From: Gymnogyps californianus
Lineage: Eukaryota > Chordata > Aves > Accipitriformes > Cathartidae
Assembly: GCF_018139145.2 (NCBI RefSeq)
Contig: NC_059478.1
Location: forward strand, 34,513,001-34,577,000
DNA length: 64,000 nt
Direction of reading: 5' to 3'
Part shown: in pieces, positions 52,549-64,000 of the stretch
How the letters are laid out: each line of letters begins with the position of its first letter
How positions within the stretch are numbered: the stretch's first letter is position 1
Position numbers and translations under genes: made by a program
Notes under the pieces: generated by a model
What the model saw: only the letters and a program-made list of their open reading frames with translations
Database searches by the model: none
Told to the model about the DNA's origin: nothing

Positions 52549-55500
52549 CGCAACCTCGTTTCAGGAAAAATTTGAGTTTGCGTTTTGTAACCACAACACT
52601 GGCTAACTTCTACAACATCTTGCCTACCCAAGGTGGGTGCTCGGCCTTGAATTTGAGGGCGGCACGACAGTTTGTGTGGAGGTGCTGAATGCTACCTCCT
52701 GTTGTTGTAGCCACTTTTCTGTCAAATGCATTAATGAACCACAGGGCTTGGGTAGAAGGACAAAGTTCCTTCCCCAGAAGGTCCCTTGGGATGTAATGAG
52801 GGTTATCCAGAGCCTCTTTTTAGATGTGGTAAGACTCAGCAGAACAGATGTATGGGTAGCCTTGAGATCGAGTCCTTATTTTCAGAGAAATTAGCACGTG
52901 CTCTTAAAGAACATGCTTTTTGAGCATCCTGTATGAATACGTGATATAAATCCAGCATTACCAGGTAAGGCCAGTGAGCACTATACCAGGATGCATTTCA
53001 TTAACCTTACTCCAGTACAACTGGCACAGCAGAAGCGTCTAGATTATAGCCCTGATTTGCCCCTGCGTAGAGAAAAAATTTAGTTGTTAAAAGTTCACCA
53101 TTTATCTTCAGTTAAAAGCTTAACCCAAAATCCCCTAAAAATCAACGGAAAGCCTCCTGATGGTTTCAATCAATTCCGTATGAGATCTTGGCAGGAACGG
53201 TTCTACATACATATTTCCAACCCCACTTCCACCTCTGGGATTCGAGTACTGAGTTTGCCACAGGATATCTGATAACCGGAGTCCTATAGTAGGTGAGGAC
53301 TTGTGCTTTTCCAGCAGCACGTAAAGGTGTATGTGTAGGCTGGGACATACCATGGTCATGGGGGAAAATGGTAGCTCGCTGGGACAATTCCTGTTAAAAG
53401 TATAAGTACATACGTACATATATTCATATACTCCCATGCAGAATTTTGTAGGTATTTCTTTCTAAAACATAGAATATTATGCATAATGACTCCAGGATGA
53501 GGAAAGAGTCCACTCTTTCACTACGACAGAACTCAGATTTGAACAGGCAACAAAATATCTGACGGAAAAGAAAATCACAGTGTGTACATTAAAAAGAAAA
53601 AATCTGTTTTCCTGCAGCAAGTCACCTGAAAGACCACCCCCCCACCCCCCAAAAAAAAGTCTTTTCTCTTGCAAGTCAGTGAGTTGTCTGGGGGTTGAAT
53701 TGGAGTAAACGATGGTGGTAGATTGATCATTAACTAGTGAGAGGATTCCAGCATGAATAAATAAGTGAATCCTGCTCTTCTCAGAGCCTGATTCAGCTCC
53801 TGTTGCAATCACTGGCTTTCAGGTTAGGCCTGAATTTTCCGTTCCCTCAGCGAGCGGTACATAGTTTGGTACCTCCATAGTCCAGGCTCATTTCAGTGGA
53901 AATCTTTTCCTTAAACTTAAGAGCGCAGCTGAAGTCGGTTCCTGACACGTGGGGTGGCTTTGGAGAAGGCCAAAGGCAACGGAGCGCAGCGCGAATGAAA
54001 AGGGAGCGGTTCCTCGGGGTGCAGCTCCACGTGAGACCCTCAGCGCTGTGATGCTACGCTGATACCTACAGACAGGTTAAAGTGTACAGTTCTTCTTAAC
54101 ATGCACTGGTGATATTTCTGATTTTAAAAAAAAAAAGTGACAGATTATTGTAATTGGGCTGTAATTTATTACCTGTCTTTTTAGTGGTGAGATATACAGT
54201 AAATTCCTTGTGCTACATCTTAAAGGCTTTGTTAATAATTTTTAAAAGAGTTTTAAAAGATAAACTTTTTCACTAGCTCTGATTTGGCATATTTGGATGG
54301 TTTTTAATGTTCTGTTTTAAATATAAACTCTTACTCACGTCCTAAGCTCTCTACAGAATGGAAGAATTTTTATTAAAACTAAAAAACAATGTCTGCTTTA
54401 TAATTCTTGAAAGTATATGCTCTGGCAGTGTTTACGATTTACTGTGTTTCACTGTGTGAAGTTTGTTCAAAAATGGTTTCTCAAACTTTGCGGGCTGTAA
54501 GGTTGTTTTTTTTTTTTTTTAAAATGTATACCTCTGATTTGGTATGAAAAATGGCCCAATTAACTTAATTTTAGTTTCATCTTCTGTTTATACAGTGAAG
54601 GCTTCTGACAAGTGATGGAAGTCATAGTTAGTGACAGCACTGATATCTATGCATACCCCTTTTTCTTTAGTGACAAGAATAATTACACTGATAGACAGAA
54701 ATAAAGTCAATTTTGGTGGATCATTTACAAATAGATCCTGAACTTTCTGATTCTCTGCAAAAGGCTCTGTATAAGTAAATCAAAGGGTAAGACCATCAGT
54801 CTTCCATCTGTTTGTCTGACATTTAAGCGCCCGTTTTTATTGTACACAACTCTTCTCAGTTATGGTGTAAGGTATTACAAGTTACTGAAGCTAATTGTAT
54901 TCTCTTCACTAAATCTCTTCCGTAATGTGCAGGTAATGAGCAAGTCTGTAGGTAAACTCATTATGAGGATCAGTCAATACGTGTTTTCCTGTAGCGCTTT
55001 TAGTAATCACGTTAACTTGATAGCATTTCCCTGGCCTTCTGAAAACTTTTAAATTGCAGTAATAGGCCATTCGTTATTCCTGTATTTTTATTCGGAGACT
55101 GAGTGTGGGAACAGGATTTAGGCTATTTTGTTCCCATTTGAACATCAAAAGTTCCTACCCAGAGTGAAACCTTTTGAAGTTAGTTTTATTAATCATGTTC
55201 AATAGTCAATTTTATCTCTCTTTAACCCACATACAAAGAAACTGGAGCGGTGGAAATGAAAAGCGGCGAGGTGGAGGGAAAGGCAACCGATGCTTAGCTG
55301 GGGTTATCCGTGGGGGCCGCAGTCTTAGCAGCCATTCAGGTGTCCTGCAGTCAGACGCGCGATGGAATAATGCTGCATGAAATATGACCTTTCTGAAGGG
55401 AAAACTTGTCTGGACTGAATAATCACATTAGGTTTGTGTTTGACACACTTCAAGTGGAGACCTTTTGGCTAAAATACCTAATCAATAGGGGAGAATCTTG

Positions 55501-58500
55501 ATGGTTGGAGATGCAGAGTACCTCTAAATGTGCGCAACAAAGGACCGTGACATTTTAAACAGGCTGCAAGGCATGGGATACACGTGAAAGACTAGAGTAT
55601 GTTCTGTACCTGAATCTTCTCTTCTGCTCTAATCTAGTCTTGTACGAACAGCTCTGGTCTGCATACAGCGCAGCATTTTTGTCTGTGTGCGGAAGGACTG
55701 AAATTCATGTTTGCTCTCCTCGTGATCCAGATTTCAAGGTTCCCTGGTGTTTGTGTGGGTCCTTGCCAAAAGAAACCAGCGTGAGAGGGCTGACTCCTTC
55801 CCTGCCCATTCTCCTCATCTTCTCCAGCATCAGCAGCGGCTTAGCCTTTACCACCTCGTGCAGAAGCAAGAGCACTTGGCAAAGGGAGGTAATACTGTCT
55901 GAGGGAACGTTTCTCGTGTGGAGTTCCTGGGGGAGTGAAACACGCCATGCAGATCACCTCCCTCCCCGCAAGCCTCCCTCCATGTGTCGGCGTACTCCGA
56001 GCCTGCTCCGCATGGCGCTGAAAACCGGGGTTGCTACAATAGGAAGCAGCTGTCCAAGTCCGTGCTGGCTGGCTCGGTGCCCGTGCCTTTGCTGCTCCCA
56101 TTTTTGCTGCCAAGCGTAGAGGGCAAACTTTTCAACGTCTAGTGTCGCGGTGAGAAGTGCTCTCACCAGCCCCTGGGTACGAGGGCGTAGCACCCTTCCC
56201 GCTGGCGATGGGCGGCTGGTTCCTGCTGGCAGCACGAGCTCCTTCACAGGGACTTCACCCCCCCCTCCTTTTTGTTGGGGCTCTCTCTCCCTGTTGACCC
56301 TTTCCCTCGTATCAGAATCCCATGATCTTCCCTTCGGTGACACCTCCTCTGCGCCAGGGCTATCTGTACACATCATTTCCGCCCCGGCGGGGTCCATCTG
56401 CTTGTTGTTCTTGCTTCTTCCCGTATCTGGCCTTTCCTAGCCCATTTTTCCCTGTCTTCCCACCACACACTCTTTCTCTATACCCTTGTATTTTTTTTCT
56501 CATGCTGTTTTCCCATGCTGTGCCTTCCTTCTCACCCATTATTATTTGTCTAGAAAATAAGTCATGCAGAATGTCAACATCTCAGCATAGAAAGGGGTCC
56601 ACCCATTCCCCACTTTTTTTTTTTTTTTGCCACTCCATTTTTCTGATTGCCTTCCAAAACTATTGGGAACTTATGTTGGAATATTCCCTGATGTTTTGAA
56701 ATTGTCAGATCTGGCTCTGAAAAGTTACGGAGACAGAAATGTCTTCACTGCTGCGCATAATGTCTCAGCAACCCAGTACATCTGTTTTTGAGATGCATGC
56801 AAGATGTGCTTTCTAATAGCTCTTGATCACAGTGCATCTTAATATGGATGAAATACTGCCAGATTTTGCAGACTGAGACCCAGATCCTCAAGGGTAGATG
56901 CCGAATTCCCCCTAAAATCAGTGCCTAAAGATGTGGTTTGGAGCAACATTGAAAAACTAGTAGCTGAAAACTGGTCACAGTATGCTAGGACTTCGCTCGA
57001 TATTTAGGTAAAACAATCTGATTTTTAGTTTTTCATTGTTGCAGCTACTTTGGGGCAAATTACACAATTTTCTAGAAGTTAGGAGAAAAAAGCATGTTCT
57101 CAGTAGACACTCGATTATGAAACAGATCCAAACATGATACCCTGCAGAAGATTCTAAGGCTGAGACAGCTCAGCGAAGGGCTGCTGCCAAAAAGCCCCAT
57201 GAAATTAATTAACAGTTGCTTGACAAACCACTCAAAATAGCAATTGTTGCTAAACTGGCGTTTAGGTGGTTAAAAGCACGTGAGGTGGTGCTTTTCAGAT
57301 ATCTGGTATCTTCAGCGAGTTGAATTGCTGTGCAAACCGAGTCGCATGTAACGACAGAACACGGTGTGTTGGGGCTGCGCAGCACATCGTGCCGCCCGTG
57401 CGTTGGAGGCGAGTTCTGCCTGCCCTGAAAATACAGTGTATTCATTTTGGCATTATAAAATCCTGTGCAGCTATTCCTAGGATTTTAACCATATTCTAGA
57501 GGCGATTATGATCAGAAGTAGGTATTACTGATATGTCACGAGTGCACGCAGTGTTCGGACCAGCGGTTCATACATTGCGATGATCTCCATTTACTTTTGA
57601 CCCTGACACTCGGAAGCAATGCGCCCATTCCAAATGCACAGCAGTGAAATCTTTTCCGTGTATAGTGTATTCTAGTCATGTAGGTATACTAGCTTACAGT
57701 TTAATCACTGCATTTACATGGCGTTGACTCAATATTGTACAAGTCACGTAAACCAGATGGATTCCGCCTGGAGGAATTTACAGTCTCAGAGGCTCCGCAG
57801 CGCCATAGTCCATCCGAACACTCGAAGTTCTAGTTAATCTCTTCCTCCTTCTTTGTTTTGAAATACTTCTGTCCAAATATGAATTTAGGCAGAGGTGTTC
57901 TTCCTTCATACGCTGGTGTTATGTGAGAGGTAGAAATTGATTTTGGAGAAAACAAATTTTGAGGCGGTCTTTGACTAAGCAGTTGGGGGTCACAGCTAGC
58001 GGGCTAGAGAAGATCTATACACAGCGCAGCTTGGGAGAAGGTAACACGTAGGGAGTGGGAGAAGAGGCAGAATTAAGGCTGAGCTCGTGGGCAGAGCCAC
58101 AGTGGCCTCGTACGCACTTAAAGGACAGAAGACGAGTGATAGGACTGGCTGGAGTCATATGAGACTAATGACATGAAACAAGTCTTGATGGATTAGGAAT
58201 TGGTGTGGTTAGGAATTGCCGGTGTAGTTGTGTGGCTTCTGTTTTGCAGGATAAAGTCCGATAAGCGGTTTGTGAAAGCACTGGCTGCTCTTAAAGTATA
58301 GGAAATAGCACCAAAGGGATTCTACCTACAAATAGAATGTCAAACTGAAATGATGGCCAGGTCCTTCCAGTCTTCACATGCATTGATGTGAAGGTGGTTT
58401 CAGTCTCTGGAGGCCTGGTACTCTTAGACAGTGGCATGTCCAGGATCTCTGCTCCAGTTACATTTGTCAGAGAACGTTGTTGGGTTTGCTTCTTTCCTGC

Positions 58501-61500
58501 ACTGCCTCTTTTGTCCTCCTGTAAAAAGGCCTCTTAAGGTACAGCGGATGGACATAGGATCCTTTCCTTCTTTTAGAGAAGAATAATGCATCTGAAAAGA
58601 GCTATGAAAGACGTGTGCGACATTCGCTCTTATTGAGGAATTTTTTTCCCTTTCGGGATGGTGGGAGAAGGTGGGTGAGGATCCTTGTACCCATTCTCTA
58701 ACTTCCCCTGCTTTCATGAAAAAATGGTGGCATTGGCATTTATTGTGGGCATGAAGTAGATGGGGTTTCTATTTTGTGTTGGATGAAACTCATCCCTGAT
58801 ACATAAACATTTGCAGTAAAATCCTGTTCCCATAGCCAAAACCACAGAAGTGGCCTCAATTTGGATTAGACCACCGTTTCATTTGGTATTTTTTTCTTTG
58901 CAGTATTGAGGGCATGAATGTCACACTGGGCAACAGGCTAAACTTCTGCCAGGTTTAGAAATGTCTAAGTTGCTAAAAGGCCTAGATTTTTTTCATGAAG
59001 GTATTTATTCAAAAGACCTTCTCATTTTCTCCACCATTTCTCTCTCTTGCCAGTCATATTCTGTGAATTCATATCCTCTGTGCTAGATGACACACTTGAG
59101 AAACTCAGATTGGTGCCAGGTTTTATAAAGCGCTTCTGGAGATAGATTTCCACCACCACCCCCTTAGGGAAAAAAGTAGCGGTGTTTACTTTCTTTTCAC
59201 TGAGATGTAGTTGAGTAGTGCTCTCATCCTGGCAGGGATTATGGGGATAATAGACTAAACAATCCTTCTCTTCTGAACCAAAAGCAAATCATGTTTTTTT
59301 CCACGGTTATGACATCAGCGAAGAGTAACTTTACATGACCGGCAGTGTTTTGGCTGTGCTACAGTCCCATTCAGGCACATTTTCACTACAGTCTGAGTTG
59401 AGCGTATATACATCAGGAAGAAAAATAGAAGGAAAAAGCAAGTCAACCCGTTGGAGAGGTCTCTGATAGCTCTGTGTAAGTTAACTTCACTCTTTCCATT
59501 ATCTTCTGCTCTCTGTATTTTCTAGCCGCTAATTCCTGTTAGGTAAATGCATGATTGAGAACTGTTTTTACTGGAATCAAGAACCTTGGCTAAAGCACCA
59601 ATGATTTTACTCTGTCAAGCTGCATTTTTTTTTTAAAGTCCCTTTATTCGATCCACTCCCCTCCCCCGAAAAACATTTCCCTCCTAAGTTTTTAAGCACG
59701 TCTTGGCAGAGGGGAGAAATCATGGAGGATCTCATTCTGCTACTCTAAGTTGGAAACGTACTAAATGCTGTAAGATGAAGAGTTCAGGGAGGGAAATCAA
59801 CACGTAAGAACATGTGGAAGGCTTGTTTCTGTTTTCCCCACCACGGGGACATGTGAGAGGAAGCCTTCAATAGTTACTTTTATTGTAACTTGATCGTGCC
59901 TCTATACTCTCAGTCTTTATTCCTCCCCGTAACGATACGAACTATGGGAAGGGGCAGCTATAGGCACCTGTTTTCTAGTATTGTATGTCCTTATTTCATT
60001 TCCTCATCTGCCAAAGAGGGTCACATATTGCTCTCTAAGTACCTTGCTTCTGTAGAGTTAGAACAGAGTTTAACCATGCCAGCTTGCAGCAATAAGATCT
60101 CATGGAGAGCAGAATAGGTCTTCCAGCACTAAATCAGGGCACTGCAAGCTCAGGAGCGTTCTGCCAGGGAAGGGGATCCCCAAGAACAAAGCTGGCTGAG
60201 CAAGGTTGTCTTATGTTCTGCGTCTTGTGATTACTCACTGTAACCTTCACAAAGTAAACCGAGAGGTATGCAGGGGTGCAAATATAGCAGAGGTACAGAA
60301 GCACTTGAAAATGACAACAAATCAACGGGTAAGAGGCTGGAAAAATAGTGGAAAGGACAGCAGAGGCAGAGCTCACAATGGGCCGTGCTGCTTTGCTATT
60401 CTAACAGGCTAAAATAAAAGCTACAGAGGAGAAGACTGTTTGTCCAAAGAAATAATCTGTCATTTTACCATGATTCCTACAAGAGGAAACTAAATTACAG
60501 AAGGACTAGAACAGCAAGATTTGTCTTGTTTCCCCATACTGCAGTTTTCTTTCCACATACGTTCTCCTTGTTCTCCCTGAAACCAAGTTTCATGTTCCCA
60601 CACACAGGGCTTAGTCATTTAAAAGAAAATTAGATCAAACGTATTTTAATTTATAATCTGAGAAGTAAAATAATTAGAGAAAAACACAATTTATTAGAAA
60701 ACAGGTTTGTCGTTTAAAATATTGCAGAAGTGAAGTACAAAGGTTAACATAGCAGATTGGTTTTCTGTATCTCAGAGGCAGCATAAGTACAACCTATGAT
60801 GTAAATGTTACTATAGTAACTAGTGTTTTTATTTAAAAGCCCAGTAAATAGACATATCAAACCCATGTAACTTGTCAAAATGTAAGTTAAACTGCAGAGC
60901 CTGCTAGCTGAAGGAGCACTTTTTTTGCCAAACTTATATTTTTGCTGCAATTTCGCCCCCGAATGCACTCAGTATTTTCTTCTCGCCAAATTGCATTTTG
61001 GCGCTGAGGAAATAGGCTTCACTGATGGTGACAGCACTAATTACCCGGGACCTCTCATGCAGCCATGTGAAGGCTTAAAAAGGGATGAAAATTCCTTCTA
61101 GTGAATTTTCTGTAGACCGTTCCCTTCTGCCTCCCTCGAAAGCTTGTTCCTAACAGCTAGAGCTACCTAACTATAAAAAGGATTAAGACTGTGTTATGAA
61201 ATATTACATATTCCTCTCTCCTATTCCACTGATGCAGCTGAACAGGAGAGGTGTCCCTTGAGAAGCCAAGTGTGTTTAGTGCCGCTCCGTTTTCCTCCCT
61301 TCCTTCCTCCCGCTCCATCTGAGCAGCTGGGGTGACTGGGTGCCCCTCCCGATGCTGTGCTGGCCGCAGCCAGGGCCGCCATCAGAGCTGGCTGGCCCCT
61401 CGGGTGTCACCTCTGCTCTCTCAAATTTGCGTTGTATGCTTTGGTTATAAAGTAATTACAGATTTGCATAAATGAAGAGTCATATCTTATGAATATCAAG

Positions 61501-63139
61501 GATACATGCTTTTTGTGCTCATCTTTTCCATTTTAAAAACTTCCCTGTGCTTGCTAGCATAAACTTATGTTAGTTATTTGCCTAAAAGATGAGTAAGAGT
61601 GGGTCCTTGCTGTTTAACCTGTTGGTATTATGTATTTTGTGTTGGACAGTGAGGCTTTTGTGACTAGACCACTGATGCGTTTCAGGTTGATTGCCAGGAG
61701 GAAACCCGTATTGTGCTGTATTTGACATAGTTTGTTTCCTAAAAGATCATGCTCAGAAGCATTTGGGAACATCACAAGCTTAGCAGGTTCTTGCAAAGAG
61801 GTTGGGACGCAACCTTTGCAGCTGCCAGCTCAAAGTTCTCACAGGGGTTTTGGCACCCTTCAAGCTTTAAACATGTGGGGTATGTCCTACAGGCTTCCTG
61901 TCTTCTGGGAAGGATGGAGTTTGGGGAAGGAGGTGTGAAGGAAACAAGCCTCCTAGATAAGCTTTTAGAATGGTTGCCAACAGGATCTGAGCCCCCAGGC
62001 AGGCTGAAGGAAAACTCGTAACAAAGGACTGGAAAGATTGAGAGCCAAGAGGGAGGAGCAAATGAGTGCGAAGCCTGTTTATAAATGGAAAGAACTAGCT
62101 TGAAGCTAGGGAAGGGGGCTCAAATATATTGTAAGACTGTCACCCGGGGAGAGAGGGCAGTAGCAAACAGAAAACTGGAGAATCTGAATGCAACTCACGT
62201 GGCCAGGACGGAGAGGGAAAGGCTCTTATGCAGCTTGCGACGGGATGGAGGGAGACTGAGGTGCTTCTCCACCTGGGAGCAGAGCAAGGCACAGTGCTCT
62301 GTGCTGTCCGGTTAGATTCCTGGCTATGGCAAGGAGAAAAATTGTATGCACGGTATCTGTAATCTGACCTAGCCCTCAGAAAAATCAAGGTTACTGTGCA
62401 ACAGTGCATCTGGGGCTATGACGTAGACGCAGCTTAAGTCTTGCTTGCTGTCAATGGTGATCTTTCTCAAGCTGTTAGTTAAAACTCTGCTTTGATATTG
62501 CTGATTAGCTGAGATCAGGACTCACTGTGATGGGCAATGAATGAGTGTTTCCAAGGGAAATCACTTGCCCTGAGGAGATTATACTTTAACAGGCAAGAGG
62601 AGAAGAATTGCCAGTATTACCAATGAATACCCGATGGGCTGAGACCAGTTCCAGTGACTCGCTTGCGATCAAACTAATCAAATCTACACAAACAGGGTGC
62701 ACATAGCAGAGGCCTTGGCTGACAAGTCCATACAGCCAGCGTGACACCATGTAAAATTTACAGTGTAGGTCCAGGACCACCGCCCCAGACCTGTTCTCCT
62801 GGGGCTGCACTTGAGGCAGTAGGCTCAGCTTGCAGAGCCGCAGTGACGGGCTCCCCAGCGCCTACGAGACCAGTTAGCATGGCCAGAGGCTGTCCCGCCA
62901 GTGAGCAATCACAGCTACAAACTCAACTTAAACCTTGTGAGCTTGGCTGCCTTAGGAAAAACCTTTCTTCAGGATAACATAGAACATCAGCTGCATCTCT
63001 GCATGTGTAAGATACAGGAGTGCATTCATAAGGGAGAAAAATATTTAGTTTTTTGTTTTTAATTGCTTTCCCAGTTATTTTCTTAAAAGCATATATTGAC
63101 TAAGTTGTCATTAACTTCTCTTGAAGATGAGATACAGCT

Positions 63140-63475
63140 CCCACAGGATGACAGGATCACTGGGTATTTAAGGTTAGAAGGGACCTCAGGAATTCTCTAA
63201 AACCACCTTCTGCTCAGGCAGAGCCAGCTGGGAGCTAAGGCCAGGTGGCTCACGCTTTTATCCATCCTGGTCTTGAAAACCTCCAAGGGTGGAGACTGCT
63301 CTTCCTGTTCCACTGCTTGACTGTCCTCATGGGGAAGAAGTTTTTATTTCTCTCATTTCTGAACCCTCTCATTTCAATTTATGCCTGTTGTCTCATCTTC
63401 TGACCATGCACCACGCTGAAGAGCCTGGTTCTGTCGTCTTTATCGCATCCCCACAGGAATCTGTGCACTGCTTGC
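63140..63475 (-). mobile_element. CR1 LINE 3'-end fragment, antisense orientation
   Basis: Reads as the complement of the CR1 3' end: GATCACTGGGTATTTAAGG, TTAGAAGGGACCTCAGG, then GAAAACCTCCAAGGGTGGAGAC, CTCATGGGGAAGAAGTTTTT, and CACGCTGAAGAGCCTGGTTCTG. These follow the order of the recalled consensus. It is old, diverged and 5'-truncated, with no coding capacity. The edges are approximate. Confidence 0.88.
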
Positions 63476-64000
63476 CAATTTGTGAACAAGTTTGGCACTG
63501 ATGCGTCCAGAAGATGACATGTTTTTCCTGCAAAGATGCCTGCCGTTCCTAAGTATTTTTAGTATTGTTTGTATAGATGCTTCAGACAGACGTGGCAAAC
63601 TCTGAGATGGTTAATGGAAGTAACACAGAAAGTTAAAAGCACAAGGAAACATAAAAATCTAGAAACCTGATGTGTCTATCGACTTGAATTATTAATGTGT
63701 GGGGAAAAAGGCATGATGCAAAAGTGGGCAATTTGTCGCATATGAATCAAACTTTTTACACTTCTCTCATGAATAATTTTCAAAGTCTCTATTATCCTCA
63801 GAGACTTATCAGCTTTGTGTAATTTCTAGCTATATGACTCACTGAATTACTTCATCCTCTGCAACTATTTTCTTGCCTCAAAAACTTCCATTTAAGATGG
63901 CACTAGTAGTTTATATCACAATCTACGTATATTTAGCGCTCTCTCCAATTTTTTTCTCTATGTATTAGGAATGGAGTATTTGAATGTACGCATTTCTGAG

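Larger units (their letters stand above)
47876..64000. other. non-coding region, probably LEPR 5' intron
   Basis: Sixteen kilobases, AT-rich, with simple repeats and one CR1 fragment near the end. I found no exon recognisable as LEPR (signal peptide, the N-terminal cytokine-receptor segments, or a WSxWS box) and no other gene. The LEPR coding exons are expected further on. A GC-rich patch lies at about 55640-56440, and a possible exon at 52549-52632 is discussed as a finding. Confidence 0.6.

Noticed and set aside
47876..64000. LEPR coding exons or other genes
   Set aside because: I read all frames for a receptor signal peptide, fibronectin-type segments and WSxWS and found none. LEPR is expected but not shown in this window.
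1..64000. CRISPR arrays, bacterial operons, tRNA or rRNA genes, intact retroviruses
   Set aside because: No regularly spaced repeats, no cloverleaf-like sequences noticed, no long gag/pol-like frames or paired LTRs. The window is ordinary vertebrate genic DNA.

Overview
The window is vertebrate nuclear DNA, most likely from a bird. It holds two multi-exon protein genes with GT-AG introns, long AT-rich introns, two CpG-rich 5' regions and two decayed CR1-type LINE tails. There are no bacterial-style operons. CR1 also occurs in turtles and crocodilians, but the compact introns and base composition favour a bird. Both genes are on the + strand, and their order (DNAJC6, then LEPROT, with LEPR expected downstream) matches the arrangement known in amniotes.

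Positions 1-40105 hold DNAJC6 (auxilin), essentially complete from its start codon at 30 to its stop at 37953. I traced 19 coding exons. All boundaries are canonical GT-AG and the reading frame closes exactly at 3000 nt, giving 999 residues. The protein has a low-complexity N-terminus, a catalytically dead PTEN-like phosphatase domain, a C2-like region, a long clathrin/AP2-binding linker with DPF and clathrin-box motifs, and a C-terminal J domain with HPD. It recruits Hsc70 to uncoat clathrin-coated vesicles. The 3' UTR runs to about 40105.

Positions 40106-41600 are intergenic. Positions 41600-47875 hold LEPROT (leptin receptor overlapping transcript, endospanin-1): a CpG-rich promoter, four coding exons that close at 396 nt (131 residues, the family length), and a probable long 3' UTR ending at a duplicated AATAAA block. 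In mammals the first LEPROT exons are also the 5' untranslated exons of LEPR. The remaining 16 kb (47875-64000) is therefore probably LEPR 5' intron. I found no recognisable LEPR coding exon there.

Observations most worth a second look are: a perfect inverted repeat with 36-bp arms just inside LEPROT intron 1; a weak-then-strong pair of in-frame start codons in DNAJC6 exon 1; an apparent extra DPF motif at the end of DNAJC6 exon 13; a CLEAR/E-box palindrome in the LEPROT promoter; and a duplicated polyadenylation block. I see no convincing wholly new gene system.
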